Origin: Pochonia chlamydosporia 170
Lineage: Eukaryota > Ascomycota > Sordariomycetes > Hypocreales > Clavicipitaceae
DNA: 64,000 bases
Assembly: GCF_001653235.2 (NCBI RefSeq)
Contig: NC_035795.1
Span: forward strand, 2,232,001 to 2,296,000
Direction of reading: 5' to 3'
The translations under genes and the position numbers were made by a program. Positions within the stretch are counted from its first letter, which is position 1. Every line of letters begins with the position of its first letter. The notes beneath the pieces are model-generated. The model saw nothing but the letters and a program-made list of their open reading frames with translations. It was not told the DNA's origin and did no database searches. Positions 33,798 through 46,200 of the stretch are shown here, piece by piece.

Positions 33798-35436
33798 ATG
33801 GCGACTAAAGAGGAAGATAACAATCTCGAAGCCCGTGTGTCGGGGGTCGAAGAGGTCAACTTTAAGCATGAAACCGTTCGTATCGATCATCAACTGGAGC
33901 ACGAGCTCACGGTCAAGGACGTCTTTAAAAAGCACCCGGCCGTCGTTTGGTGGTCCTTTTTCTGGTCAATGGCTGGTGTAGGCTGGTATGTAAACATATG
34001 TTCCTACGTGTGGTTGTCCTTTCAAGAAAAATGAACTCTTGCTGACTCACATACCTTCCAGGGGCTTTGACGCGCAAGTCAACGGTGGTATGCTCGGTGT
34101 TGCTTCCTTCCGACGCGACTTTGGATATATTTACCAAGGCGAGGCAGTTTTACCCGCTGATTGGCAAACTGCTTTTAACACGGTCTCATCTGTCGGCCAG
34201 TTTTTTGGTGGCTTCTTGTGCTCGTGGATGGCCGATAAGATTGGTAGAAAGTGGTCGCTCTTGTTCGGAATTGCCATCGTCACTGGCGGCATTTTCGGTG
34301 AGATGTTTTCAACGGCCAGGGCCGCCTTCGTTGTCTCCAAGCTCATTCTTGGTTTGGGGCTTGGCTTTTACTTGACCTTGGCTCCCTTGGCCACCTCTGA
34401 GAGTGCGCCTGTGGTGTTCCGTGGTATCTCAACTGCTGGTGTCCAGTTCGGTATTGGCTCTGGCCAGCTCTTGTCCAACGCAGTCATCAAAGGGTTTGGC
34501 GAGTGGGATTCGCGATGGGCATACCGAGCCCCCTTTGCTATCCAGCTGTTCTTTTGCGCTTTCCTTCTGGTCTTCCTCCCGTTCGCCCCAGAGACCCCCT
34601 GGTATCTTGCCCGTGTCGGAAAGCGAGAGGAGGCCAGGAAATCACTTCGCAAGCTTTACGGACGTGATGTGGATATCGACGCCAAATTAATTACTCTCGA
34701 GGCCACAATCGCAGAGGAAGAGGCCGCAAAGTCCGACCAAGGATCCATCATCCAGTGCCTCCGAGGAACCGACCGCATCCGAACTGGTATCAGCACAGGC
34801 ATCTTTGCGTGCCAGCACTTTGTCGGCATCATCTTCGTTCTCGGATACTCCTCCTACTTCTTCCAGTTGGCTGGTTTGCCTGTCGACAAGAGTTTTGACT
34901 TGGGCGTTGGTGTTACTGCCTGTGGTCTTTTGGGCATCATTTGCAGTTGGTTCATCATGAACTCATACGGTCGTCGCAATATCTTCATTGGCGGCATGGT
35001 TGCCATGACCTCTATCCTGCTCCTTATTGGTATCCTCGATTTCGTCCACACCGATGGTGCCAAGTGGGCTCAGGCTGCTCTAACTGTCATCTACGCCTTC
35101 TTTTACTTTGCCTCTCTGGGAGCCATGGCCTTTGCCATTCTGGGCGAAGCAAGCAGCACGTCTCTTCGCGCCCCAACCATCGCTTTGGCCACTGCAACTC
35201 AGGCCGTCATGGGTATCATCTTCAACTTTGCTATCCCGTACATGATCAATCCGGACGAAGGCAACCTCAGGGGCAAGGTCGGTTTCATTTTTGGCGGGTT
35301 GGCTGCCATTGCCACCGTATGGAGTTTCTTCTACGTTCCCGAACTCAAGGGCCGTACTTTTGACGAGATTGACCGCATGTTCCAGGCCAAGGTGCCACCT
35401 CGAAAGATGGGCTCTTATGTTCTGGATTCGTACTAG
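33798..35436 (+). CDS. MFS sugar permease, alpha-glucoside/oligosaccharide type
   Basis: Exons 33798-33985 and 34062-35436, with a 76-bp phase-2 intron, give 520 residues. The splice reconstitutes the first-helix motif GWGFDAQVNGGMLG. Family signatures include ADKIGRKW in the loop between helices 2 and 3, APETPWYLARVGKREEARKS after helix 6, and the end VPELKGRTFDEID. About twelve hydrophobic segments can be placed. The overall sequence resembles maltose/alpha-glucoside proton symporters such as Mal11-like and fungal oligosaccharide transporters. The N-terminus is acidic and cytosolic. It is divergent from a Zn2Cys6 regulator and convergent with a second sugar permease. The precise substrate is unknown. 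Confidence 0.92.
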
Positions 35437-35963
35437 ATGTGGATGGTGTTGGATGTGTATAGGCGTTTATAGCGTAATATATGTGCATAGAACACGAGAT
35501 TTTAATCCTTGCCAACACTTCCACGTGTCTTAATTCGACAATAACGTACCACAGAGTCGGTACCCATTAGTAGCTAGTGAATGCATCGGACCGGTAGATC
35601 AGGTTCTCCACGGTCCATCACGAAGGGTGGATCAAACGGTGATGCGGAATTTCTCCACCCAACCCAACGGCGTGGCGCCAAGAGGTCTGATCTCCCACGA
35701 TGTATCGGAGATCAATCTGATAAGTGATCTTATTGTTGCACAGACCAGGCCAATGATGTACTATATGACCAGCTCAAGGGATGTGATAAGATGTATAGGT
35801 AGGTATTGTATTTGTAGTCCAAAATACGTATTATTTCAAGCGAGAGCATGACCCTCGTTGACGAATCACGCAACAAGATGTCACTACTGCTACTGAGGCT
35901 AATTCAAAATTGGGAAATTGTTCCTTTGCCGCTCATTATTAATATAGAAATCCAACTCAATCA
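35437..35963. other. Convergent spacer between two permease genes
   Basis: About 0.5 kb holding two 3' UTRs. No gene seen. Confidence 0.6.
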
Positions 35964-37700
35964 TCAATCCCTCGAAGCTTTATTCCGATCGTCATGCTGT
36001 TCGGCCACCGAGTCCCGTGTAGTTTGTAAAATGAGTGATTCGCCATCACTGCTCATGTCAATCTTCGCCTTCCACGTCTTATACCACGGCCCTTCAAATA
36101 ATTCACCCATCCTTTCCAACGGTACACCCTTTGTTTCGGGGGCCCATATGCCAAGGACGATGAGACCAACGAAACACACCATTGCCCAGAAGACATATGC
36201 GCCCCAGACGTCGAGGTTCTTGAACATTTGGGGGGTGGTGCGCACGACGGCGAACTGGAAGAGCCAGTGAATCATCATGTTTACAGAGTAGCATGCCCCA
36301 CGGACACGGGTGGGCAGTATTTCTGTCCCGTATAGATACTGGACTGTGCAGAGACCGATGGACCAACCGATGGCGTAGATGAATACAGATGCAATGGCTG
36401 CGGCGGATGCGGATTGATTATTGTCATGGCGCCAGAGTGCCATGTAAATTGCCATGTAGACGTGTGTTGCGCATTGCATAGCCAGGCCAACCATGAAACA
36501 CCGTCGACGGCCAAAATAGTCTATCAACCACCACATGAAGACCATGGTGAAGACTAGCTTTGTAGCGCCATATCCGCCAGCGTTAATGAGAGCGCGGTTA
36601 CTCGTGATGCCTGCGAGGCGGAAAATTTCAGGAATGTAGTATGTAATACCGTTTCCACCGCTCCACTGTGCAAATGTTTGCATCGCGAGCCCGAGGAGGA
36701 ATCGGCCGCGGTAGGTGGGCACTGTCGCGACCTCTTTGATGATTGTCCACGTTGAAGTGTCGGCCAGGACAAGGTTCTTACTTACGACCTCGTCTTGCAT
36801 TTCGTGGTATTCGCGCTGGACTTCAGGATCTTCCGTCGACTTGTTGCGCAATTTTGCCAGGACAATGAGGGCCTCCTCATACCGATTCTTGGAGGCCAGC
36901 CAGCGGGGTGTGTCGTGCAAAAACATGGAACAGATGAGTGCGATACCAACAGGAATCTGAGGCACAGCAAGGACAACTCGGTATTGCTGTCGATTCGACT
37001 CCATCGTTTTGCGGGCGCCATAACCAATGAAGAATCCTGATGGCACAAGTTAGCGGCAAACAAGTTTCAATGGTAGCAGAGCACTACATACCCAGCATCA
37101 GAGTGGTCAGCAGAACAACCATGTACACTGACACAATCATGCCTCGATTCTTCGCCTTGGCAATCTCGGACAAGTACAACGGCGCGACAACAGTCAGACC
37201 CCCGGCACCGACACCTCCCCAGATTCTGGCAAACAAGAGCAGGCCAAGGTTGCCTGACGCAAAGGCGACTGTGAAGAAGCCCGTCATCCAGAGCAGGGTA
37301 AACAGTTGCCATGTTCGCAAACGCCCTATTACATCAGTGACGTACACTGCCATGCCGGCCCCGATGGCGGCCCCAAGCACTCCCAACGAAGACACAGTAG
37401 CCCTCCGCGTAGCCAACTGAGACGGATCGCTTGTCCATCTTCCCCTGGTCAGGCCAAAGTCTGTCAAAAACGACTTGAGTCCTGATGCTGAAGCAAATCC
37501 GCCTTCGTCGTAGCCTGCACGGAAAAGAAAACTGTCAGTATAAAGCTGGTATTACTAAGCTCTCATGCAATGAGCAGGGCAGGACAGCGGACGTTGCTTG
37601 CTGGTGTTGGATGCCTACCTTTGGGAATAGATCCAAAAGCGATGACAAGGACGGTAAAGGCATAGAAATAGTTGGCCGACGGCCAACGTAGCGCATGCAT
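35964..37700 (-). CDS. MFS sugar permease (hexose/quinate-like)
   Basis: Exons 37700-37619, 37514-37092 and 37036-35964 (introns of 104 and 55 bp, both phase 1 by arithmetic) encode 525 residues. Exon 1 carries the first helix (NYFYAFTVLVIAFGSIPK). The splice continues into GYDEGGFASASGLKSF, the counterpart of the usual FGYDxG motif. Later signatures are DVIGRLRTW, HDTPRWLASKNRYEEAL, the helix-7 block QTFAQWSGGNGITYYIPEIF, DYFGRRRC and WAPETKGVPLERM. This is a typical SP-family permease of Pezizomycotina. The tail is hydrophilic, about 50 residues. It converges on the alpha-glucoside-type permease. Substrate undetermined. Confidence 0.92.
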
Positions 37701-40515
37701 CTTGCTGGAAATTCGACTTGCGCTAGGTTTAAAATCAAAGAGAGAAACGTGAAAGAAATGGAGAGAAGTGTGCAAAAGCGACCGTCACTTGACTGGATTC
37801 ACGCAGCTTCCCCAAGCACGCATCCATCGACAGAATTCAAACAGGTGCCGAGTTTCGATGTAGCGTCCTAGTTGGCATCCAGCTTTCCCATGCTGACTGC
37901 GCGAATCCCCTTGATGGGCTAGCGACGTCGTGAAAAGAAAAGGTCGTAATTTGCGTCGCCGGCGGGGAATAGATAATGCCTGAGTTGCAGGTCATTGAAC
38001 AGGCCTGGTAGGTCTCTTCTTGATCAAAGCAGACGATATGCACTGACAGGTAGACAGGGCTGGATGGGGTTGAAGAAAATGAGCGTCAACCCACTCCACC
38101 AGTCGGGTTCGTTGTCCACCATGTGCGTCTCACGCCCACGTCCATGATCCATGGTCTCGGCAGAGGCAAGCACGGTTCAATGTGCAATCGAGACTCACAT
38201 GGCCCCAGTGTCAGTGCCTGGAAGTTGCTCAGTGCATGTGGGGCCTGGGCAGTGCTCGACTTGATGCGCATCAATTGATTCATTGGGCCCCATGCCCCTA
38301 GGATGTGAGGCACTAGACTCAAGTGCTGTCATTTGCAGGGCAGCTCAGGCTGTCGCAGGGGCGTTGAGGGCCGCTGCCTAGCCGTTGCTCCTTTTGTCGA
38401 CTCCTGAAGAACTTTTTTCATGGACCCAGTTAGCCAGACGCCTCCGTCCCTCCTTCCTCGACGTGGCTAATCGGCACAGACAAGCCGAATTTGAAGTCCA
38501 TGTGTGGTCAATGAGCCGTGCTGGCTCAAACCAACCGCTCAAGTCAGGTCATGGCAGCACAGGGCAGGTGCCGTTGGTTGGCCCCCGTCGCTCCGTGTCC
38601 AGATGTCTCTTCCTGCATGTATTGACTGAAGCACCAGACCCTGCCCGTGCCTCTGTGCCTCCGTGCCCTGCGTGCGTTATATGCTGATCTGATGCCATGA
38701 GGCAATGGCCATGCCTCTATCCAGTCAGTCGCTTCCAAGTGCATGCCTTGGCCGCATTTGATGTCATGCACCAGACCTGACCTGGCCAGATCAGACCTTG
38801 TTCTGCTCTCGTGGCTGCCCACGCCTCTTGTTCGGCGAATGACTGCATCGAACCTTGATGCTCCAATTTGCGCAAGTAGCTGCGATTTCGGTCTGAGCCT
38901 CAGCCTCAACGGCTAAAGCGCCACCAACGGCCAGGACTCTGCCTCTTGCTGGTTGACCGAGTCAGCGGGGGAATGTTGCGGCCAGGGTTCATCGCCTTAG
39001 TCATCGAGTCTGGTCCATTGTGAGCGTGTTGGATGAATAGTTGTGGGAACCAAGTCAAGCAAGACTCACGACCATCGTTTCTTCTGGTGCAAAGGAAGTA
39101 GGATTCAGAGAAAGAAAAAAAAAAAATCACAGCAAATGCTCGCGGGTGGGCTCCGTTGTAATAAATATGCGCCAAAGTGACCACAGTCGCCCAACAAATT
39201 GACTTGGCTCGGTCTGGTCGTGTTTGAGTCTGGTCGGACGATGCCCGAGCTCATGTTTGTCTGGATAGAAACACCAGCCCACAGGTTGCAAGCCCACAGA
39301 TGAGCGAGGAAGCTTGACATCGAATCCTCCACACAGCATACCTATGCATACACTGATCCTATGGTCAGGCATTGAACTGAAGACTTTCCTCCGCATAATT
39401 ATTGCTTGATATCTCAATTGGTGGAAATGATCCTGAAACAAAAGGCCGAACGGTCAACTTCCGACTTCCTTGAGCTCCAAAGTGTCATTCCATCACTCCA
39501 TAATTCGTGCCAGTTTTGTACTTGCACGATTCAGCAAGCCTGACTGTCATATCACTTCGGACGAGTTCCATTACTACCCAATACCAATTGCGCTTGTGAG
39601 GGGCTTTTATCGTCGCTTTCTGGCAAAAAACGAACATCTGCCGTTCCAAATGCCTAAATTACGGCCAATGACCTTCACCCTACTCGCCGTCATATCCAGA
39701 TACAGGGACCACGGCTCTCGGCTAGCATTCTGGGCTTATGAGCGGACGGCATAAAGTCCGCCAGCACCACGTCAGCAGCATGAGGCTTCCTCAGAGATAT
39801 AAAACGGTGATACCTTCGTCATTCTGTGTCATTCTGATTAGCCAATGAATGTCTGTCTCCCAACTCACGGCCGCTTTTGGTAATCGTCGTCGCCATGACC
39901 ACAGATGCACGGCTCGCCATAGGGCCTCAATCACGTCATATCCCTTGGATACGACCGGGTCCAGTCTGGGCCAGTCCAAACCATCCAAACCACACGACTT
40001 TGCACTCTCACGATGCGCATATTAAGGTCCCTTGCCACCAATGACAATGATTTCATAGATATTATTGGTCATTCCTCTTCATTCCGAACGCTAAGTAGTT
40101 CTTGATGATGCATTTAGGTGTCAAAGCTGGTCATGACACTGGCGTCATCTGCTTGTCCTCCACTGACCTGACATTATGCATCGTGTGTTTTCACACAAAA
40201 GGGTATTTGGGCTCAACCACTGCAATCGCGAACTGCCTGCGATCCTCTTCCACCTTCGCCCACTCTGGATCATCGATAGCCATCGAATCCAAGATAATTA
40301 GGGTCGATTGAGGATGCACTAGCTGCAACCAGCAAATCGATTCGCTTTGATATTGGACAAGGAGGTGATGGCTTTGGGGCATGATGCTGAATTGGATAAT
40401 GCCAAATACCAGCAAGGCTGCACCACAAAACGATAGCCATCGGCATTCAGCGCCAATGCGGCGCAACTTCGCCACAATCGCCTCAAAAACCTGTAAGAAA
40501 TTGTGTACTGTTTTC
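37701..40515. other. Intergenic, 2.8 kb
   Basis: Promoter of the permease on one side and 3' end of a Zn2Cys6 regulator on the other. An A14 run lies at about 39113-39126. No ORF in any frame has a recognisable domain. Confidence 0.55.
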
Positions 40516-43208
40516 TCATGGGAAGTTGGGCAGGTTTTCCGAGTCTGGAATTGCTCCGACCCGAATGCTCAATGGCTCCAAGGTTGACATGGCTTCGAAA
40601 ACCCCAGGCTCCATGGACATAGCATCTGGCCCAAAATTATGGCTAAAGGATGGCTGGTACACTGGATGAGAAGGGACAGGCATCTGCCTGCCCATATCTG
40701 GAGACGTTTGGTATGTGCCGCCAGGTATAGCAAGGCTTGCCCCAGTCGATGGGGACTGATGCGCCCCTGGGCTTTGCTGAACAGAGGATCCGACAGCAAT
40801 TCCGACAGCAGTAAGCTCCTTATTGATGTTATTCAGTGCAGAGGCGATGACTTGTGTCCCGGAACAGTGTTAGCAAACTATTGTTGACTAAACCAAAGAG
40901 AGAGTACGCCAGCTTACCCGGGCTGATCTGTCTTACTTGTTGCAGGCACTGTATGCAATAAGTGAGCTTACGCATAGCTTGCTGATCGTCTGGAGCAGCT
41001 TGCACTTGAAGAAGGAAGATTGATGATGCAATGTAGACGCAGTATGCGAGAGACAAAACGCAGTAATTCATAGTGAAGGTCCTGCAGAAGAGATCAAAGA
41101 TCGCAATGATGGACGTCGCTGATGTCACACTTTCCACCAGGTAGCCCTGGACGGGAGATGGTCCTTCACATTCGCGTTCACCTCGACCAGTGAGCATCGG
41201 ACGGTATAACAAAATTTTAAACGCATGATAAAGACAGCTGTGTTCGTCACGTTAGCCGCACAATTTCAGCCTCAAAGAAGAAATCTTGCAATGAAATGAC
41301 GAGTATACGTACTTGAGCGTCACAATATGAGATGGCGGAGCCAAGGCGGGCAACGACACGGGATCAATTTTCAAGTGCGTTGGTAACTGATCCCACCACT
41401 GCTGTAACAATGGTTCCTGGGAATTGAGACATTCTTGAATTTCAGTATCAGTATTTTGCGACAGCGGATCATACATGTGGATCAGGATTTCGTTGAAAAT
41501 TACGGCCAGCCGACACATGCTCATGAAGCAAGATGCTGAGTGAGCTGTTGTTGGGGGATATTTCCAGGCAGTGTCAGTTTGGGGGATGCCAAATGGCACC
41601 CAAAGGTCATTTTCGGCCGAGTCGTCAACTGGGATGGATTAATTAGTAATGTAGCTTCAATGGCCGGCTTTTTCGCGTGGCTCTTACACATGATATGTGA
41701 CGGCGAAATGCTTGTATGTTGCAACGATGGAGACCTCCCTAGATAGAGACATATTAATTTGTCCCAGAAATAACAACCCCAGTAGATACGTCGGCGAATC
41801 TCAAGCTCCTCGTCACTCAACGGCACAGAGCCCGGGAATCGCTGGCTATCCACGCATATGCCAAGATGGTCTAGCAGCCGGAAGGCAATACCGCTATAAG
41901 TCCAGGCTTGTGTAGAATTCCCCAGACTACACTCTTGTGCGCTGAGAAGGAGGAGAGTTTGTATCGTGGGTATCGTACAGACGCCATTGCTCAACTCCTC
42001 GAAAAGCATGCTTCGGGCATGTTTACCGAATACGGTGCCGCCTTGGTAGGACTCGTCGAGTAACCGCTTGATCGAAGGATCACTTCGTCCCCACCGAATC
42101 GAATGTGAGATTACGGCATTAAGAAGAGTGTGGGAGTAATAAGGTCCCATGGATTGCATGTCGCCTGATTCGGTCAGCCAAATGTAAGCCACGGAGCGGT
42201 TCTTGGCGTACGGTATGGAACTAAACGGGGATTCATAATGGCAGAACGACTTACGTGTAAATACAGGTCGATAGATGAAATTGAACAATGGTTGAATCCA
42301 GCACCAATGAACGTTGAGGAGGTGCTGAAATGGCTCCTGTGGTAATAGGGGTCAGCAATCTTTCGCCATATGCCACCTCACACTGCAGCCGAATATGAGG
42401 CTGCTATCATAGAAGCGAGACTGCATACAGGTATCTCAGACAAGTCCTCCATGGCGCGTTGGTGCCATGCATTATGAATCAGACGTTCACGTCGTTGTCT
42501 GTCGGTGTCTGATGTTGACGGATCCAGGAATGGAACGTCCCCTGAACTCGGACCCGTTCGGTCACTCGGAAGATTGAAAAAACTAGTGGCGCCATGATAC
42601 GTGATGCTTCCCTTGTCGTCTATCTTTAAGCTTCTGAAGCTTCGACTCATTGCCTGCTCGTCGGATGCATGGCGTGCGGTTTGTGATGGAGCATCTGGCG
42701 CGCCTGATACTGGTGGGCTAGAGTGTGATGAGCCAGCAACGGAGGCAGGCGACTTGGAAAGATTCGCAACTTGGTCTTCCAACTCCTTGATTCGTTCTTC
42801 TAACCGCTGGGTGTAAGACAAGGTTGGATTTCTGCATTTTTGGTTAGAGTATGACTGGCTTTCGTATTGTAGATGATGCCAACGGCCAGGGCGACAAACA
42901 ACTTGTATATGCACTCATCATTTCGGGCAGCACATCGCTGACAAATGGGCTGTTCTCCTCCGCATTTAACCTATCAACACAAAACCATAGCATGAGTAAA
43001 CTTGTCTGTAATATTGAAAGCAGAAGATCGACAGGCTGGTATAGCAGGAGTTGGTCGGGGCGCATGGTCTTTTTGGACCGGTGAAGATGCATGGACCACG
43101 TATCGTCCACTGTCATTCACACGTAGACTCTAGTATTAAACGTACCTTGCGACGACGACAAGGCTCACAGGAGAAGGCACTCTTCTTGGTGGCCTTTGCC
43201 GTTGACAT
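40516..43208 (-). CDS. Zn2Cys6 transcription factor, eight exons
   Basis: Exons 43208-43146, 42970-42903, 42831-42429, 42336-42255, 42164-41688, 41628-41313, 41237-40918 and 40850-40516 give 687 residues with every junction in frame. The zinc cluster is split by a 175-bp intron exactly between CEPCRRRK and VKCGGEQPICQRCAA. A coiled-coil linker (YTQRLEERIKELEDQVANL) follows. The middle-homology domain begins at HLLNVHWCWIQPLFNFIYRP, continues with GPYYSHTLLNAVISHSIRW and includes ENDLWVPFGIP and LYHAFKILLYRPML. The C-terminus (SALNNINKELTAVGI) is shared with many regulators, often annotated as nirA-like, but I do not assign an ortholog. Exon 2 ends at an unusual GTTGTT donor, required to keep the frame (TGCATATACAA|A). 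It is transcribed away from a gene-poor region. Confidence 0.88.
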
Positions 43209-46200
43209 GATGAAGAAAACAAAACGTGAATCGGCGATATGGAAGTGGTGGTGCGATCAAAGACAAGACGGAAAGCGTCTGCATTTGGAGTTGGAAGGTC
43301 TCTCCGTCAGGGTAAAGTATCGACGACTCTGAAAACACAGAGAATTATGGCAATAACGCGGAGTATCATAGGGCCAGTATCAATTCCTTGGCTGCTGTGC
43401 AGAATGAAAATTGAAGTGTTGAATATTAACTTTGTCACTCAAAGTTGAAGACTGGAGACTGAACCGGGGGTACTTAGAAAGAAATGGGCGAAACTAAGAA
43501 AAAAAAAGCCCCGCGCTCTGCGCCTCTTACTGCTGGTACTTGGTCGTTGACAAGCGGTTCGTTTGGAAGGAGCGAACTGCGTGCCCCACATCAGTTGAAG
43601 AAAGATTTCAAGGTCCGGACACTTCCAAGCAAGTCACAGAAGTAAGTATACCGCATATAGCATACAGCATACACAAAAAGGACCAGGTCAAGTGCCAATT
43701 ACAATTCACAAAATAAAAGGCTCGCTCCAGTGGATAGCATACAAAGCAGTGATTGAGGCGGAAAAGCGGCAAACAGGGAAAAACCGAAACCGAATGACTG
43801 AATTGATGTCGAGTCTGACTGGGTCTCAGGAGCCCGAGAGGCAGGAGGCAGGGGTCGTGCAAGTGCAAGTGGGCTGGCGCTAGACTGAGAAAGCTAGCTG
43901 GCTGGGTTGTGGCATTGCCAGCAGCCATCGAGGCGATTTGATGGAGCAGTGTATCTGAGGTATTGGTGTGTAAATGCTGAAACTGCGCAACCGGCATCAA
44001 TTGATCCACAACTGGCCTTAAACAGGTGGCACCTTGACGCAACGATGCAGCCTACCTGAAAGTATGTATCCATCTCGACTCTGTGGAATATGACAGCGGT
44101 TGTCGCGATGCGGAGGATTCCGTGCTTTCATTGGCTGTGAACAAGCGGGAATGTGGCAGACTCTGCTGCCTGCCCAAGTCAGGGAAGGCGCGAACAATGG
44201 TCATGCTACCACGATGACTTTCCTGGGTTTCAAGGGCCGAATGGATTCAAATCCAGCCAACGCCATAATAACAAAAACACATCGATACGACATCAACTGA
44301 TATTGCACCATGCGAGCACTATACGGCTGTTTGGGACAATTTTGACGGGTCATGTTGTCCGTCACGCATGAAATGTATTTTGTTGGAGATGTGAATACAC
44401 TACCTAGGTACGTGCTATCCATCAAGGCCCTTTTCATGCTAGCCACTAATAATCTCTAGGCTGTGAAAGTATCTATCTCTCCCCTACGAACCGGACATTT
44501 TGTCATGATCTAAAAGGTAATGCCCGACACATCCCCTACAGGGCTGCCACAGTCCCGCTCTGCTAAGCTCGTCCGCTAAATATTAGTCCACCCTGTTGCT
44601 TCGTGGGTTGTGCTTGATGACTGGATTCGGTGTTGTTGTCTCGGCATGGGGTCTGGACATGCTGTCGACACTGCGCCTTGTTCCGACCGTTTCATCGCGC
44701 ACATGCTAGGGACGACGCAGACAGCTTCCCCATGCGCCTGGGCGCCACGAGGTCCGACCGCCCGTCTTGGGTGCCAAATAAGGTAGTTGGTGGTGATGCC
44801 AGTTCTTCCTTTCGTGCATTGCTTGGGGCATTGGGACATCTGAGACGACTCGCCTCCTTGCCCTGGCTGAGATGCTAGTTGAACAAATGGCTGCTGGGAT
44901 CATTTGGGATGGGATAGGCGGTGCGGCCCACGGCAGAGGTCAGCGGCGCCGAAGTTGTCCATGAGCATCCGTAGTGGCGGCATCCAAAGGTCTCCTACCA
45001 AAGAGCTGGTTCAAAAGATCGACACTTGGGCCAACGCTACTGTAGCCTTGCCGTGCCTTTCCCTTCGTCCCCATTTCCCCCCCGGCGCATTTGGCCCTGT
45101 GCGTGGGCACGTTTGCCGTTGTTGTTTCTATCGGGCAACCTTCCGACTAACTGGTGTCAAATGATTCTGATGGTGTCTTTGCGATTCTCGTACTTCGAAA
45201 CAAAAGAGGCTCATTCAACATGCGAAACCAAACCATGGAAACAAAACATTGGACAATACCCTGTATGCCGCCACGGAGCGGTGGGTGGATGGATACGAGG
45301 ATTTAGAATTTGAAGGACGCAAATTCCCACACCATCCGCAGTCTGTTGCCGGCAAAGCTAACCAGACATGGGACGCAATATTGGATCATACCCATTTCCC
45401 TTCACAGATACGGCCTATGGCCCTGGATGCTTTGCAGCCTGGCATGATGGAGAGGATTGACGCCACTTTCTGCGCCCTTTTGGTACAATGCCTGTGGGGG
45501 GCTCATTGCTTCTTCAGGCTCAATTCAAGCTGATGTTTCTCAGGATGCTTCTGCGCCCCCTTGCCATGACGAATATGGAGCTCGTCTCCGATGTTGTCGT
45601 GGGTCTGTCTATTTGCATGCTCTGGCACCTTTGAGCTTGGCTCCAGAGTCTCTGGGGTTGCAGCCGCTCATAGCCACCGGACAGTAATCGGCGACCCCGG
45701 CTTACGTTCTGCGTCGGCAAACGTCTCGTCGGCCGCGGAGGGCGAATGGACACCACCGCTACAAGTGTTCTGAAAGCAGCAGCGCCAGTCGTCATTTCAA
45801 GTCATTTTGCCTTGGAGGTCTTGGGCGGGCACTTGGAAAGGCAGCCCTGGTCAGGAACTCAATGACCAATACATCAGCAGCAGGGGCCACGCGTGGACTA
45901 CGCGGCGATTGCGAAATGCATTACAAGGCCCACCCCAATGGGGGAATCAACACAATTAAGACTGCAGCCAACCAGCCCTTCAAGCAAGTCCAGAAAGCTT
46001 GGCGCGCACTTTTATTTTCAAGGTGGATGGTGGGGTCTGAAGCCAAGTCTTTGGACCGCCGCTTCGATCCCAGGTGGGAGGTAGGCGCCCAATGGCCCTC
46101 TCCTGTCATTGACGGTCAAACCAGCCGGTGCCCTTTTCAGCCCTGCCCGCCACGGCCCAGCATCTACATCTGGCCAGGCACCGTTTGTTGTTGGTCAAAA

